A DNA stretch of 64,000 nucleotides from Pigmentiphaga sp. NML080357 (GTDB lineage Bacteria; Pseudomonadota; Gammaproteobacteria; Burkholderiales; Burkholderiaceae_B): positions 96,396 through 160,395 of the forward strand of contig NZ_NINW01000028.1 in NCBI RefSeq assembly GCF_002188465.1. The letters are read 5' to 3'. The translations under genes were made by a program, and so were the position numbers. The first letter of the stretch is position 1. Each line of letters opens with the position of its first letter. Of the stretch, positions 17,470 to 26,269 are shown piece by piece. The notes below the pieces were generated by a model. That model worked only from the letters and a program-made list of their open reading frames with translations, did not search any database and was not told the origin of the DNA.

Positions 17470-17671
17470 GGCGAACCCCGGATGACGGGCTGCTCGGGGC
17501 GCCTTTTGGCCTTTTCAGGATAGGGCCTTTCCCCTTGGCGCCCTTCCTTTGCCCCTTCCCAGCCCTTTGGCCTTTGTCGGAAGCCTTTGGGTATAGGGCC
17601 GCTGCTTCGCGGGTGCCACGATGAATGCGGCATGGGGCAATCCCGGCAAGTGGGGCGCTGCGGGATGTTCG
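17470..17671. other. gene-free region upstream of traI, possible oriT
   Basis: It contains repeated pyrimidine-rich units of the form GCC(C)TTTTGG/CCTTTGG (near 17502, 17562 and 17584) and two AGGGCC blocks preceded by GGATA or GTATA (17518-17526 and 17590-17600). In ICEclc an oriT maps close to the relaxase gene; its presence here is inferred from position only. Confidence 0.3.
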
Positions 17672-18592
17672 TCAGCTCTGGCCCAAGCCGGTGTCGAGGG
17701 CGGCGGATTGCGCTGCGAAGTCGTCGGGACGGCGCTTGCGGAAGGTTTCGAGATTGGCGAGCTTCCAGCGCAGTGCCGGCAGTTGCGCGGCGTGCTGGCA
17801 CTGCACCAGCGACCAGTCCGGTTCTGCGCGCGCCAGCCCGCTCAGAAACTGCTTGTGCGCGGTGCTCAGTCGCCGTGGCAGCTCGCGCCGCAGCGTGGCG
17901 CGAGCGTCGAGCAGTGTCTCCAGGGAGCAGTCCACTTCGGTCATGCCGACAAAGGCCCGCTCGTACTCGCCGGCGATGTCCTTGTCGTTGCCGAACAGCA
18001 CTTCGTGAGGCGGCCGGTTGTGGCCCGCCAAATAGATCACGAAGCACTCGACCATGCCGTCGCTGATGTCGCCCGATTCGTAGAGCTGCCACACGTCGAA
18101 CAGGTCGCGGGGGTGCTGCCGATCCAGCGCGGCCACCAGCTTGCTGGCGTACAGCTCGTCCGGTGCCAGAACCGGCAGCTCGAACTCGACGCCGAACAGA
18201 TCGCTGGTCTTGGCGCTCAGCGGCCGCCGCTCGACGGGCAGCACGCTGCCTCGGAACACGACGTTGACCTCGATCTTCACCTGGCTGGCGTCGTTCTCGA
18301 CGATCAGCTTGGTGTCGCCCAGGTCCTTGGCGCGAACCAGGCGTGTCTGCACGCCCAGTGGTGCAACGCGCGCGGCGATGGCGGCCAGCTCCTGGTTGAT
18401 GGCTTGCAGCGCTTCGTCGCGCGGCGTCTGCCACGGGAGGTACACCACGTCGATGTCCACCGACAGGCGCGGCATGTCCCGCACGAAGAGGTTGATGGCC
18501 GTGCCGCCCTTCATGGCGAAGATGTCGTTGGCGAACACGTCGGGCGCGACGGCCAGCAGCAGGCGAACGGTGTCCGCGTAGGTCTTATCCAT
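17672..18592 (-). CDS. AbiEii/AbiGii-family nucleotidyltransferase toxin
   Basis: 306 residues. The polymerase-beta-like motif is intact: MKGGTAINLF followed by LSVDIDVVYLP, with the two aspartates of the metal site, and KLVAALDRQHPRDLFDV later. AbiEii-type toxins are NTP transferases that act on tRNA or other RNA in type IV toxin-antitoxin systems; several abort phage infection. Its start overlaps the antitoxin gene by 8 bases. On an ICE the pair can both stabilise the element and defend it. Confidence 0.93.
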   Translation of the reverse strand: MDKTYADTVRLLLAVAPDVFANDIFAMKGGTAINLFVRDMPRLSVDIDVVYLPWQTPRDEALQAINQELAAIAARVAPLGVQTRLVRAKDLGDTKLIVENDASQVKIEVNVVFRGSVLPVERRPLSAKTSDLFGVEFELPVLAPDELYASKLVAALDRQHPRDLFDVWQLYESGDISDGMVECFVIYLAGHNRPPHEVLFGNDKDIAGEYERAFVGMTEVDCSLETLLDARATLRRELPRRLSTAHKQFLSGLARAEPDWSLVQCQHAAQLPALRWKLANLETFRKRRPDDFAAQSAALDTGLGQS

Positions 18593-19343
18593 GAGGTTTC
18601 AGGCTCAGCAAGGTGCCGTCATCGAGCCGGCTCATCCAGCGCGTGGTGCTGCCGGTGCGAACCGGGTACTGCTCCAGCAGGGCATCGACATCCACAAGGC
18701 TGGTCTCGCGCGCCCAGGTCAGGAACAGGCGCACGGCCTTCACGCTGGAGCAGCAGGACAGCAGTTGCCCGAGCAAGTCCTTGCGGGGGGAACGCAGTCC
18801 ATCGAAGAGGTTGCGGGCCTCTTCGAGGCTCTGCTTGACGCCGGCTTCGTACAGCAGCTCCAGCACGGCACGCTCGGGGGCTGCCACCCGCAGATCCTCG
18901 GGTAGGCCAGGCGGCGTGGTCAGGGTCTTGCCGGCCAGCGCCGTATCCGGCCAGTCGAACAGGCGGGCGTGGACGTAGCGGGCCGGAAAGCGCGAAGTGA
19001 ACCAGGCCGGCAACGCGAAGCGACCGTCGCCCCACAGCACCAGCACCTCCCGGCTGCCCAGGTTGTGCCGCACACCCTGCAGGGCCAGGGCGCTCTTGCC
19101 GCCGACGTGCAGGCCGGGCACGCGCTGTTGCAGGAACTTCAGCGCACCGTAGACCCCGAATTCATCGTTCGGGAAGGCATAGACGCCATGGGCCAAGCGC
19201 ACGAGCCATCCGCCGTCGGCATAGTGGGCGGCGAGCTGGGGCGACACCCCGAACTGGCTCAGGGTGGCAAGGTCGAACGGCGCCCCGCGGGGGAGTCCCG
19301 CCTGCAGCCGCTTGATTACCTGGTGCCTAGAATTTCCATCCAT
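18585..19343 (-). CDS. AbiEi-family antitoxin
   Basis: 252 residues. The N-terminal winged helix (LATLSQFGVSPQLAAHYADGGWLVRLAHGVYAFP) and the AbiEi_3-like C-terminal domain (LEEARNLFDGLRSPRKDLLGQLL) are visible. In the studied type IV systems the antitoxin blocks the toxin without a stable complex and represses its own promoter by binding inverted repeats. ATG 19343 was chosen because it starts the DNA-binding domain and directly follows a palindrome. Overlaps the toxin start by 8 bases. Confidence 0.93.
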   Translation of the reverse strand: MDGNSRHQVIKRLQAGLPRGAPFDLATLSQFGVSPQLAAHYADGGWLVRLAHGVYAFPNDEFGVYGALKFLQQRVPGLHVGGKSALALQGVRHNLGSREVLVLWGDGRFALPAWFTSRFPARYVHARLFDWPDTALAGKTLTTPPGLPEDLRVAAPERAVLELLYEAGVKQSLEEARNLFDGLRSPRKDLLGQLLSCCSSVKAVRLFLTWARETSLVDVDALLEQYPVRTGSTTRWMSRLDDGTLLSLKPHG

Positions 19344-19357
19344 GCTATAAAAATAGC
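19344..19357. promoter_or_regulatory. GCTAT-N4-ATAGC palindrome at antitoxin start
   Basis: A perfect inverted repeat immediately abuts the AbiEi start codon. AT-rich against its surroundings. Candidate autoregulatory operator; as it touches the ATG it could also act in the mRNA. Confidence 0.5.
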
Positions 19358-19566
19358 ACGGAATCCAATCAGCCCCTAGAGCTATCGCAGGAACGCGCAG
19401 GGAAAGTAGCATAAGGTTTTATTTATCATGCAGAATCTAATCGACCTGCGACCCAGGCCGACCCGGCTCTGCCAGCCGCAACCCGCCCTCCTGGTCGCGG
19501 TCTATGCTGGAGGGCAAGCCCCAACCGGCCGCTCCATGAGGTGAGGCACCACTGAAGCCGAGGCAC

Positions 19567-19941
19567 ATGAACATGACCACCAACACGCACAACGGGCGCT
19601 GGAGCCACCGGCTGGGCCGGGGGGCTGGCCGTGCCTGGCGTGGATACCTGCGCCGCGAGCAGCGTGTCGCCGGCTGGCTGGTGACGCGCGGGGTGCCCGC
19701 GGGCGCGGCGACGGCGGTGCTCTGGATCGTCAAGCTGGCCGTACTTGGCATGCTGCTATACACCGTATCCTGGCTCGTCCTGCTGCTGGCCTTTGCGGTG
19801 ATCGCTGCCTGGATGGTACGCAACGTCGATGCCGACGAAAGCAGTGATGATGACGAGCCTCAATGGCGAAACGGCCTGGACGGATACGGTCTCTACCGGG
19901 GCGAGGTACGCATCGACGGCGGCAGCGCGGACGACGAGTAG
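19567..19941 (+). CDS. DUF3742-type ICE membrane protein
   Basis: 124 residues (an internal ATG at 19573 is also possible). A basic N-terminus (RAWRGYLRREQRVAGWLVTRGVPAG) precedes one long hydrophobic hairpin (about 50-85) and an acidic tail DADESSDDDEPQWRNG-DGYGLY. This is the layout of the small DUF3742 proteins conserved next to traG in ICEclc-like elements. It is transcribed rightward, against the conjugation genes. Function unknown. Confidence 0.75.
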   Translation: MNMTTNTHNGRWSHRLGRGAGRAWRGYLRREQRVAGWLVTRGVPAGAATAVLWIVKLAVLGMLLYTVSWLVLLLAFAVIAAWMVRNVDADESSDDDEPQWRNGLDGYGLYRGEVRIDGGSADDE

Positions 19942-19957
19942 CTCGCCACTCTCGGCG

Positions 19958-21481
19958 CTACTTCGCCTTCGCTGCTTTGATTGCAAGGTCAGCGCCTTTG
20001 CCTCCCGCAGATTTGGCGCCATCGGTGGCTGCTGAGAGCATCTGCGAAATGCTGCCTACGCGGACACCAACCCACGCGAGCGCAGCTACCCAGAAACCCG
20101 GTAGCACGATGAACATCATCGCCATGACGAAGTTCAGCAACATGTCGCCAAAGGCGTTGTTCAAACCGATCAACGGATCGAAGTTCGTGTGCGGCCTGTC
20201 CGCGCCAAACCCCCAGCCGTAGAGCGCATCCAAGATCGTGCTGTCGATCCAGCGTGCGAGCTGGAACCAGAAGTCCACGAAGAACAGCGCGAACTGGACG
20301 CAGCTCACCGTCACCACCGTCTTCAGGTCGTAGGTGCCGATCAGCAGCACCAGCGGGATGCAGATGACGAGCGCCATCTTGAGCATGGTCAGCACCATCG
20401 GCAGCGCCTGGCGCACCACGTCCATCGCCGGAAAGAAGCCCAGCGAGCCGACGGTCAGCCCCAGGTCGCTCGCGCCGCGCGTGACGATGTTCGACAGCGT
20501 CTTGTCGATCTGGCCGCCGTAGTCGGTGTAGACGGCGCCCTGGTTCATCTTCTGCTGCCGCGGTGAGACGACGGCGCGGATCACCGAGTCATTGACCTCG
20601 CGCTGCGACAGGAAGCCCACCCAGCGCCCGATGCGGGTCAGCAGGTCCGGGTCGACCTGTGCCAGCAGCCGGCTGCGCAGCCCCTGGCCACCATCGGCCC
20701 ACCACTGCCGGCAGGACGGATAGCCGCCGCCGCTGTCCACCTGTGCCAACCCCGCATCGCGGGTCGCGTCGTAGGGCCAGGCCGTGCGTGGGGTCTTGGC
20801 GCGATAGGTGTCATAGAAGCCGGGCGTGTCGAGGAAGTAACTCGACCCGATCCAGGTGACGTCGTTCATCTGCTCGTCGGAGAGCGTCGGCCGGTTCATG
20901 AACAGCTTGGCGCGCGACGGCCCGTAGCAGTCGTGCGTGAAGTCGGCGACCTCCTGTGCCAGCACCGGATCGTCGATGCGCGTGGCATCCACATCCATGC
21001 GAATCTGACGCAGGTCCGTGCCGCAGGGAATCGCCGCCACCGCGGAGCCCGTCACGGCTTTCGACAGCGCGTGCATGAAGAACCACCACACCGGCACCAG
21101 CGCGCTCTGGTCGTTGAGCGCCGTGTAGACGTTGGACCAGCCCGTGTCGTTGGGCAGCGGGACGTTGACCTGGCATTGCGCGGAGCGCGTGGTGTCGAAC
21201 CTGATCGTGGCGAGATCCACCGGGATGAACGGGATGCCCGCGAACATGATGACCACGATCGCCACCCACACCCGGTTCTCGATGCGCATCGTCGACAGCA
21301 CACCCTTGTTGCCCTCGTCCGCACCTTCGCTGCGGGCCTTGAGCCATTCCTGGATCACGATGGCCACGAACGGCAGCGCGAACACGCCGCTGGCCACGAG
21401 GATGCTCCAGATGCCGTTGTTGACCACCCAAGCCACCAGGGTCAGGTAATACTCCAAGTAGTCCGTGGTGTAGAGCGTCAT
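19958..21481 (-). CDS. TraG-like mating-pair/entry-exclusion membrane protein (TraG_N)
   Basis: 507 residues. An N-terminal helix (NNGIWSILVASGVFALPFVAIVIQEW), a second (VWVAIVVIMFAGIPFIPVDL), a cysteine-containing periplasmic part and a cluster of helices from about 360 to 490 give the TraG N-terminal domain layout. F-type TraG acts in pilus assembly and mating-pair stabilisation at the inner membrane. It lacks the large C-terminal domain of plasmid TraG, as is usual in this ICE family. Last gene of the leftward block from TIGR03755. Confidence 0.88.
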   Translation of the reverse strand: MTLYTTDYLEYYLTLVAWVVNNGIWSILVASGVFALPFVAIVIQEWLKARSEGADEGNKGVLSTMRIENRVWVAIVVIMFAGIPFIPVDLATIRFDTTRSAQCQVNVPLPNDTGWSNVYTALNDQSALVPVWWFFMHALSKAVTGSAVAAIPCGTDLRQIRMDVDATRIDDPVLAQEVADFTHDCYGPSRAKLFMNRPTLSDEQMNDVTWIGSSYFLDTPGFYDTYRAKTPRTAWPYDATRDAGLAQVDSGGGYPSCRQWWADGGQGLRSRLLAQVDPDLLTRIGRWVGFLSQREVNDSVIRAVVSPRQQKMNQGAVYTDYGGQIDKTLSNIVTRGASDLGLTVGSLGFFPAMDVVRQALPMVLTMLKMALVICIPLVLLIGTYDLKTVVTVSCVQFALFFVDFWFQLARWIDSTILDALYGWGFGADRPHTNFDPLIGLNNAFGDMLLNFVMAMMFIVLPGFWVAALAWVGVRVGSISQMLSAATDGAKSAGGKGADLAIKAAKAK

Positions 21482-21496
21482 GCCTGCCTCCCGGTC

Positions 21497-21850
21497 TCAG
21501 CCGTGCCGCAGCAGCTGGCTGGCTTCCAGCGCGACCACGGCGATGACGGCCGCGATCTCCGTGCGCAGCAGGCGCTGATGCGTCTCGCGGGACGGCTCCC
21601 GCCGCAACAGGCGCCGACGCATCCACCACCAGCCGTAAGCCGTCGCTCCGTAGAGGCACAGACGCCACACGAAGAAGTGGCCGGCGTGCGCCTGCAGCCA
21701 GTGCTGCCAGCCCTCGACGCCGCCGACCACGTGGATGCCGGCGATGTTCACCGCCACCGCGGCAGCGACCACCAGCAAGGTCCACAGCAGCGCCACGCCG
21801 ACGCGGCGGTTGAACAGCCATGGCAGCCGCAGCCAGGCCAGCCGGCTCAT
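21497..21850 (-). CDS. small membrane protein of the conjugation block
   Basis: 117 residues with hydrophobic stretches at about 17-40, 62-78 and 95-112, and basic loops (RRRLLRREPSRETHQRLLR). It overlaps the TIGR03755 gene by 4 bases and precedes the TraG-like gene by 15, so it is part of the operon. I do not recognise a named family; its fixed position suggests a transfer-apparatus role. Confidence 0.8.
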   Translation of the reverse strand: MSRLAWLRLPWLFNRRVGVALLWTLLVVAAAVAVNIAGIHVVGGVEGWQHWLQAHAGHFFVWRLCLYGATAYGWWWMRRRLLRREPSRETHQRLLRTEIAAVIAVVALEASQLLRHG

Positions 21851-23253
21851 GGCGTACCGCTCCGCGGCTTCTGGATTTCCCGCAGACGGTCGCGCGTGGT
21901 GTCGCCCTCGAAGACGCCGCGCGAGCCGGCAGCGCGGGTGCTGTGGCGCTGGATGATCGCCATCGCCGAGTTGCCGGCCAGCGTGCGCCGCAGTTCCAGC
22001 TCGGTCTTGAGGTTGTTGATCTCCTGCTCCAGCGCGCTGTTCTCCTGGTCGACCGCCTGCACGGCCAGCTCGTTGGCAGCGACGTTCGGCTCCTTCTTGC
22101 CGGTCAGCAACGTGCGTTGCAGCAGCAGGGCCTTCTCCAGCACGCTGGACAGCGCAGCCTCGGACGCGAGGCGCCGGCCCAGCACGTCCTGGTCGGGTTC
22201 GTCACGCAGGGCCTCGATCACGCCGCGGGTGATCGGCAGCGAGCTGCTGCCGGCTGCGTCGAGATTGGCCAACGTCGTCGGCCGGGCGCCCGTCACCAGT
22301 TCCTGCAGCGCCTGCAGCTTGGTCTCGTACTCTTCCTGGATCATTGGCGTGAGCCCGACGCCAGGCGTGGTCTGGGTCTTCGTGCAGTTTTCGCAGGTGC
22401 GTTGCTCGCGTTCGCCCAGAACTCGATTCGCAAAGGCCGCGGCCGCGCCAGGCGAGGACCAGGTTTGGCAGGTCAGGCGGTTGCCGCAGGCGCTGCGCGC
22501 GATCGACGAGGTATCGGTGGCGCTGCGCCCGTTGAGCAGGTTGTAGCCCGCGCGCGTCACGTCGCCGACCACCTTGATCGAACTCTGGCCGGAGCCGCCC
22601 GCGTTGCCGCCGCCGACCCAGGGCACGCCGTTGTTCCCTTTGTTGGACTCGGCCTGCTCGATGGCGGAGACGGCATCGGTGCTGCTGACCGCATCCCGCA
22701 GCGCCATCCCCTCGGCGAGCTGGTCCCAGCCGGCTTGACCGCCGGCCATGTCCGCCATGCGATTGGCGATGGCCCGGCAGGTCATCTTCGAGCGGTCGAA
22801 ATCCAGGCGCGCCTGGAGGATGCCGTTGGTGAGCAGGTTGTACAGCCCCGGGTCGGCGCGCTGGATGATCAGGGCCGGCAGCGAGGCCACGGCGCTGGTG
22901 GCATTCTGGATCACGTTGCTCATGATCGTCTGGAAGCCGTTGGTGATGCCGTTGAGCTGGTTCTGCAGCGTCGTGGTGATGCTCATGTCGCCGCAGATCA
23001 GGTTGCTGTTCCAGCCGACGCCGACGCCGATGCTCTGCATGTTGCCGGCACCACCCATCGACACGGCCCGACCGCCGCCGATGCTGTAGAGCACGTCGTC
23101 GCCGATCACGCTGCCGCTGACGTTCACGCCATTGGGATCGATGCGCGTCTGCGCCCAGGCGACGCCGACGACCAGCGTGATGGCCGCCACGAGCAGCGTG
23201 GCCCGCAAGGGCGATTTCGCGCGGTGCAGGAAGTCAGGGAGGGAGGCGTTCAT
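21847..23253 (-). CDS. ICE conjugation protein, TIGR03755 (PFL_4711) family
   Basis: 468 residues with a Sec signal (LRATLLVAAITLVVGVAWA-Q). The mature start RIDPNGVNVSGSVIGDDVLYSIGGGRAV is characteristic. It is Gly/Asn/Gln-rich with several cysteines (CGDMS, CENCTK, ACGNRLTCQTW), which fits a periplasmic TraH-like mating-pair component. ATG 23253 was chosen as it gives the signal peptide directly. It follows TIGR03756 by 10 bases, the fixed order of this ICE family. Confidence 0.9.
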   Translation of the reverse strand: MNASLPDFLHRAKSPLRATLLVAAITLVVGVAWAQTRIDPNGVNVSGSVIGDDVLYSIGGGRAVSMGGAGNMQSIGVGVGWNSNLICGDMSITTTLQNQLNGITNGFQTIMSNVIQNATSAVASLPALIIQRADPGLYNLLTNGILQARLDFDRSKMTCRAIANRMADMAGGQAGWDQLAEGMALRDAVSSTDAVSAIEQAESNKGNNGVPWVGGGNAGGSGQSSIKVVGDVTRAGYNLLNGRSATDTSSIARSACGNRLTCQTWSSPGAAAAFANRVLGEREQRTCENCTKTQTTPGVGLTPMIQEEYETKLQALQELVTGARPTTLANLDAAGSSSLPITRGVIEALRDEPDQDVLGRRLASEAALSSVLEKALLLQRTLLTGKKEPNVAANELAVQAVDQENSALEQEINNLKTELELRRTLAGNSAMAIIQRHSTRAAGSRGVFEGDTTRDRLREIQKPRSGTP

Positions 23254-23263
23254 CGTGGGTTTC

Positions 23264-24208
23264 TCACATGAAATCGACGCTGCCGAGGAAGACCTGGCCA
23301 CGGCGCCGGCAGCAGGAGTAAGGCCGCCACAAGGCCCAGGCGTAGTCGCCCTGCTGGGCCTGCACGCGGGTGCGGCTGTGCGGGAAGACCACGCAACTGT
23401 TCGAGAGCGTGGGCGTCAGCTCCTGCCACTTGCCCGTCGAGGCGTCGGTCTCCATCAGCGCGCCGGCCGGCCAGTAGCCGTCGCGGGCGTTGGCCAGCAG
23501 AGGCTGGTACACGTGAATCTGGTTGCGGCGCGTCACGATGTCGCCCGCGCGCTGCGCGACCACGGCGCCGCTCTTGTGGTCGTCGGTCTGGTGCAGGAAG
23601 CCACCGCGGGGATACACGTTGCCCCAGAGGTTCAGGCCGGTGCGCGTACCGATTTCGCGCCGGCCGGGGATGAGCGCTTCGGGGTAGAACGCTTCCGGGA
23701 TGTTGTAGCGCCAGGCGATCGTGTCGAGCGTGCTCAGCAGATACGGCATGAAGGCCGTGCCAGCGCCTTCGCAGGTGTAGCCGGAGGCGCTGGCGAACTG
23801 GCTGAACACCATCCCGGCCGGATGGCCGATGACATCGACGTTCTTGAACTTGGCGAGGTTGTTCTCGTTGTCGTGATTGGTCGTGCCGTCACCGCCCGCC
23901 TTGGCGGTCGGGTTGGGCATGCTCATCGCCCTGACTTCCAGCCACGGGTTTTCGCCGGTGTTCGAGTAGCTCGAGACCACCGCATCGGGGACGTAGTGGC
24001 GCACCTTGACGGAAGTGCGAACCGAGCAGCCGAAGGGCGTGCAGTACAGCCAGTAGCAGATTCCGACCACGCGGTATTCGAGGCAGTCGGGGGACAGCGC
24101 CGACGAGACGATGGTGGCGGTGTCCAGGGCGAACGTCGATGTGGCCGTGCCCAGCAGCAGCGAGGCAACGGTGGCGCGCAGGCGCCGGCGTGCCAGCAGG
24201 AGGCTCAT
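23264..24208 (-). CDS. ICE conjugation protein, TIGR03756 (PFL_4710) family, TraU-like
   Basis: 314 residues with an N-terminal signal (ATVASLLLGTATSTFA-L). The cysteine pattern CLEYRVVGICYWLYCTPFGC is the TraU-type motif; RRRGQVFLGSVDF ends the protein. TraU proteins work in the periplasm in pilus assembly and DNA transfer and rely on disulfides, matching the DsbA-like gene of this operon. It overlaps TIGR03757 by 4 bases. Confidence 0.92.
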   Translation of the reverse strand: MSLLLARRRLRATVASLLLGTATSTFALDTATIVSSALSPDCLEYRVVGICYWLYCTPFGCSVRTSVKVRHYVPDAVVSSYSNTGENPWLEVRAMSMPNPTAKAGGDGTTNHDNENNLAKFKNVDVIGHPAGMVFSQFASASGYTCEGAGTAFMPYLLSTLDTIAWRYNIPEAFYPEALIPGRREIGTRTGLNLWGNVYPRGGFLHQTDDHKSGAVVAQRAGDIVTRRNQIHVYQPLLANARDGYWPAGALMETDASTGKWQELTPTLSNSCVVFPHSRTRVQAQQGDYAWALWRPYSCCRRRGQVFLGSVDFM

Positions 24209-24654
24209 GGCTGCGTGCTCCGGTAGGCGTTGATGCGCGCGACGGCGCGGGACACGCCGGGCTCGCCGTAGACCACATAGCGTCGATCGACCACCACGGC
24301 GGGAATCTTGGCGATGCCCAGTCCCCAGGCATCCGCGACACCTTGGTAGGCGTGGCCGATGCGGCGTTGAAGGGCCTCGCCGCCGTCATGCAACCGCTGC
24401 CGCACCAGGGCTGCGGCCTGTTGCGGGTCGGCCGGCAGGTGCGCGGCGAGTTCGACCTCGATGCGCGTGGCCTGGTCCAGCTCGATGATCCGCACGCCGG
24501 CCGGGGCCTGCACCGGATGACGGCCGTCGGTGACGACGAGCACATCGGTGGCCGCCGCGATGGGACCGAGCAGCGCGGTGCACAGTCCAGCGGCCACCCT
24601 CGCGGCCAGGGGGCGCCGCGAGACGGCAGGAAGATCGAGGGAATGAACCGGCAT
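24205..24654 (-). CDS. ICE conjugation protein, TIGR03757 (PFL_4709) family, TrbC/TraW-like
   Basis: 149 residues with a signal peptide (AAGLCTALLGPIAAA-T). DVLVVTDGRHPV and GLGIAKIPAVVVDRRYVVYGEPGVSRAVARI are the features of the family, whose C-terminal half is thioredoxin-like. Exported, probably periplasmic, assembly factor. The ATGA overlap with TIGR03756 indicates translational coupling. Confidence 0.9.
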   Translation of the reverse strand: MPVHSLDLPAVSRRPLAARVAAGLCTALLGPIAAATDVLVVTDGRHPVQAPAGVRIIELDQATRIEVELAAHLPADPQQAAALVRQRLHDGGEALQRRIGHAYQGVADAWGLGIAKIPAVVVDRRYVVYGEPGVSRAVARINAYRSTQP

Positions 24655-24768
24655 GTCGCGCCTCCGCGGAGTCGATGCAGACTCGTAGTCGAGCGCAACG
24701 CAGATCAGGGAACGACAAAGAAACCGAAACCGGTCAGTCCCGATTTCTCGGCGGGTCGGCGAAAGGAA

Positions 24769-24789
24769 ACGGGAGCCAAGGGCTCCCGT
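24769..24789 (-). terminator. hairpin after radC, probable terminator
   Basis: ACGGGAGCC and GGCTCCCGT form a perfect 9-bp stem with a 3-base loop. On the leftward strand the stem is followed by TTTCCTTTCG, a weak T-rich tail. It lies 34 bases after the radC stop and about 115 before the TIGR03757 start. Confidence 0.5.
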
Positions 24790-24822
24790 GGTGATGACAT
24801 GAATGCGCGTCCGCTGGTGCTG

Positions 24823-25317
24823 CTACAGCAAGCCGGCTTCGGCGAACGAGTACGGGCTGCCCTTGCCGACGATGAAGTGATCCAGCACCCGGACATCGAC
24901 GGTGGCCAGGGCGCTCTTCAGCCGCTCGGTGATCACACGATCGGCGGCCGAGGGCTCGGTGTTCCCCGAGGGATGCTGATGCGCCAGGATCAGCGCCGAA
25001 GCGTTGAGCGCCAGCGCACGCTGGACCACCACCCTCGGATACACCGAAGTCTGGTCGACCGTGCCCTTGAACAGCGGCTCGTAGGCGAGCACCTGGTGCT
25101 GGTTGTCGAGAAACACGACGGCGAAGATTTCGTTCGGCTCCGCGACCAGTTTCAGGCGCAGGTAGTCGCGCACGGCGGCGGGACTGCCCAGCGCCGGACC
25201 GGCCTTGAACACGCGGTTCTCCAGCAGGGTGATGGCCTGCTGGATGATCCAGTCTTCGTGCTGGGCGGCGATCAGGGTGAGCGACTCCGGGCGGGAGTCG
25301 GCGATGGCAAGAGACAT
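24823..25317 (-). CDS. radC: RadC-family JAB/MPN-domain protein
   Basis: 164 residues, the C-terminal JAMM domain only (chromosomal RadC is longer and has an HhH part). The metal site is complete: [19 protein letters not shown] and [10 protein letters not shown]. Short RadC-like proteins are standard accessories of ICEs and plasmids. The name is historical and the activity is not settled. ATG 25317 has a GGAGG upstream, itself preceded by a strong hairpin and the structured element at 25436-25551. Confidence 0.9.
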   Translation of the reverse strand: MSLAIADSRPESLTLIAAQHEDWIIQQAITLLENRVFKAGPALGSPAAVRDYLRLKLVAEPNEIFAVVFLDNQHQVLAYEPLFKGTVDQTSVYPRVVVQRALALNASALILAHQHPSGNTEPSAADRVITERLKSALATVDVRVLDHFIVGKGSPYSFAEAGLL

Positions 25318-25353
25318 GGCGAACCTCCAATGGATGAGATCGGAGGGCGCCTG

Positions 25354-25379
25354 CCCCAGGAGGGCAAACCCTCCTGGGG
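25354..25379 (-). promoter_or_regulatory. 11-bp leader hairpin upstream of radC
   Basis: CCCCAGGAGGG and CCCTCCTGGGG pair perfectly around a 4-base loop, 37 bases before the radC start. It resembles the leader hairpins of the 56-63 kb block. No T-tract. Confidence 0.6.
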
Positions 25380-25435
25380 ACGATGGGGATGGAACGGGTG
25401 ACGAGCGGGCATCCACCACCGCGGATGCGGTGGCT

Positions 25436-25551
25436 GTTCGCGTCAAGGGATGCGATGCGAACGGGTTTCGATCAACGCGGACAAGCCGCGCCGCAGCCTT
25501 GAAGATCGATGGCTACCTGGGCATGTCACCGGCAACGCCGGCGGGCATGTC
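25436..25551 (-). ncRNA. structured leader element, copy A
   Basis: First of three related elements (others at 60707 and 63409). On the leftward strand: CCGGC/GCCGG hairpin, GTAGCC/GGCTGC stem around a CTTCAA-containing loop, CGCGG/CCGCG hairpin, GTTCGC/GCGAAC stem. The shared core reads GACATGCCCAGG then AAGGCTGC. It ends about 120 bases before radC and overlaps the 3' end of the DsbA-like gene. Confidence 0.6.
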
Positions 25552-26256
25552 TGGGGAATGGGTGGGTTCGGCTGCGGTCGTGCTGCCGGCGGCAAGCAGG
25601 TCGATGGCCGACAGCAAGGCATCGCCTTCGACGGGGCCGTGCAGCAGGAGGGTCTTGCCGGACTCGCGGTCGCGCAGTTGCAGAGCCGGCGTGGCCGCGA
25701 TGCCCTGCTGTGCTGCTTCCGCCGCCTGGGCACGGATGACCGCATCGGGGCGATCGCTGTCGAGACAACCCTGCATGGCTGGCGTGAGGTCGGAATAGCG
25801 CAGGCCCTCCGGCAGGCCCTGGCCGTCGCCACGGGTGTGCGCGTAGAGCCACGCCACGGCTTGCCAGAACGTGGCATGTCCGCCGGTCTCGCCCGCGCAC
25901 TCGGCCAGGCGCGCCCCGGCAGTCGCGGCCGGCTCGTGCATGGACAGCGGCAGGTGGTGCCACTGCCAGTTCACCTCGGGATGGGCGTCGATCCAGCGCT
26001 TGAGCGCGGGGAAGTAGGCCCGGCAGTACGGACACTCCAGGTCGGCGTACCCGACCACCGTGAAGCGCGCATCGGCACGGCCATACAGCCAGGGCGGGCC
26101 GGCCGGTTTCGGCGCTTCGGACCCGGCGGCGACCAGGGACATGGACTCGGTTGCCGGATGCGGCGCGCGCAGCAGCACCCACGAGGCCACCGCAATCGTC
26201 ACCACGATCAGCAGACCAATCCGGGGATGACGGCGGGCGAAGGAAAGCATGCGCAT
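25513..26256 (-). CDS. DsbA-like thiol:disulfide protein of the ICE
   Basis: 247 residues. One N-terminal membrane anchor or signal (IGLLIVVTIAVASWVLL) is followed by a thioredoxin-fold domain with the CxxC site ECPYCRAYFPALKRW. GIAATPALQLRD supplies the cis-proline region. Probable role: forming or isomerising disulfides in the cysteine-rich pilus proteins encoded downstream (TIGR03755/56). Start ATG 26256 (or 26250). Its 3' end overlaps the structured element upstream of radC. Confidence 0.88.
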   Translation of the reverse strand: MRMLSFARRHPRIGLLIVVTIAVASWVLLRAPHPATESMSLVAAGSEAPKPAGPPWLYGRADARFTVVGYADLECPYCRAYFPALKRWIDAHPEVNWQWHHLPLSMHEPAATAGARLAECAGETGGHATFWQAVAWLYAHTRGDGQGLPEGLRYSDLTPAMQGCLDSDRPDAVIRAQAAEAAQQGIAATPALQLRDRESGKTLLLHGPVEGDALLSAIDLLAAGSTTAAEPTHSPDMPAGVAGDMPR

Positions 26257-26269
26257 CGTGTCGCTCCCG

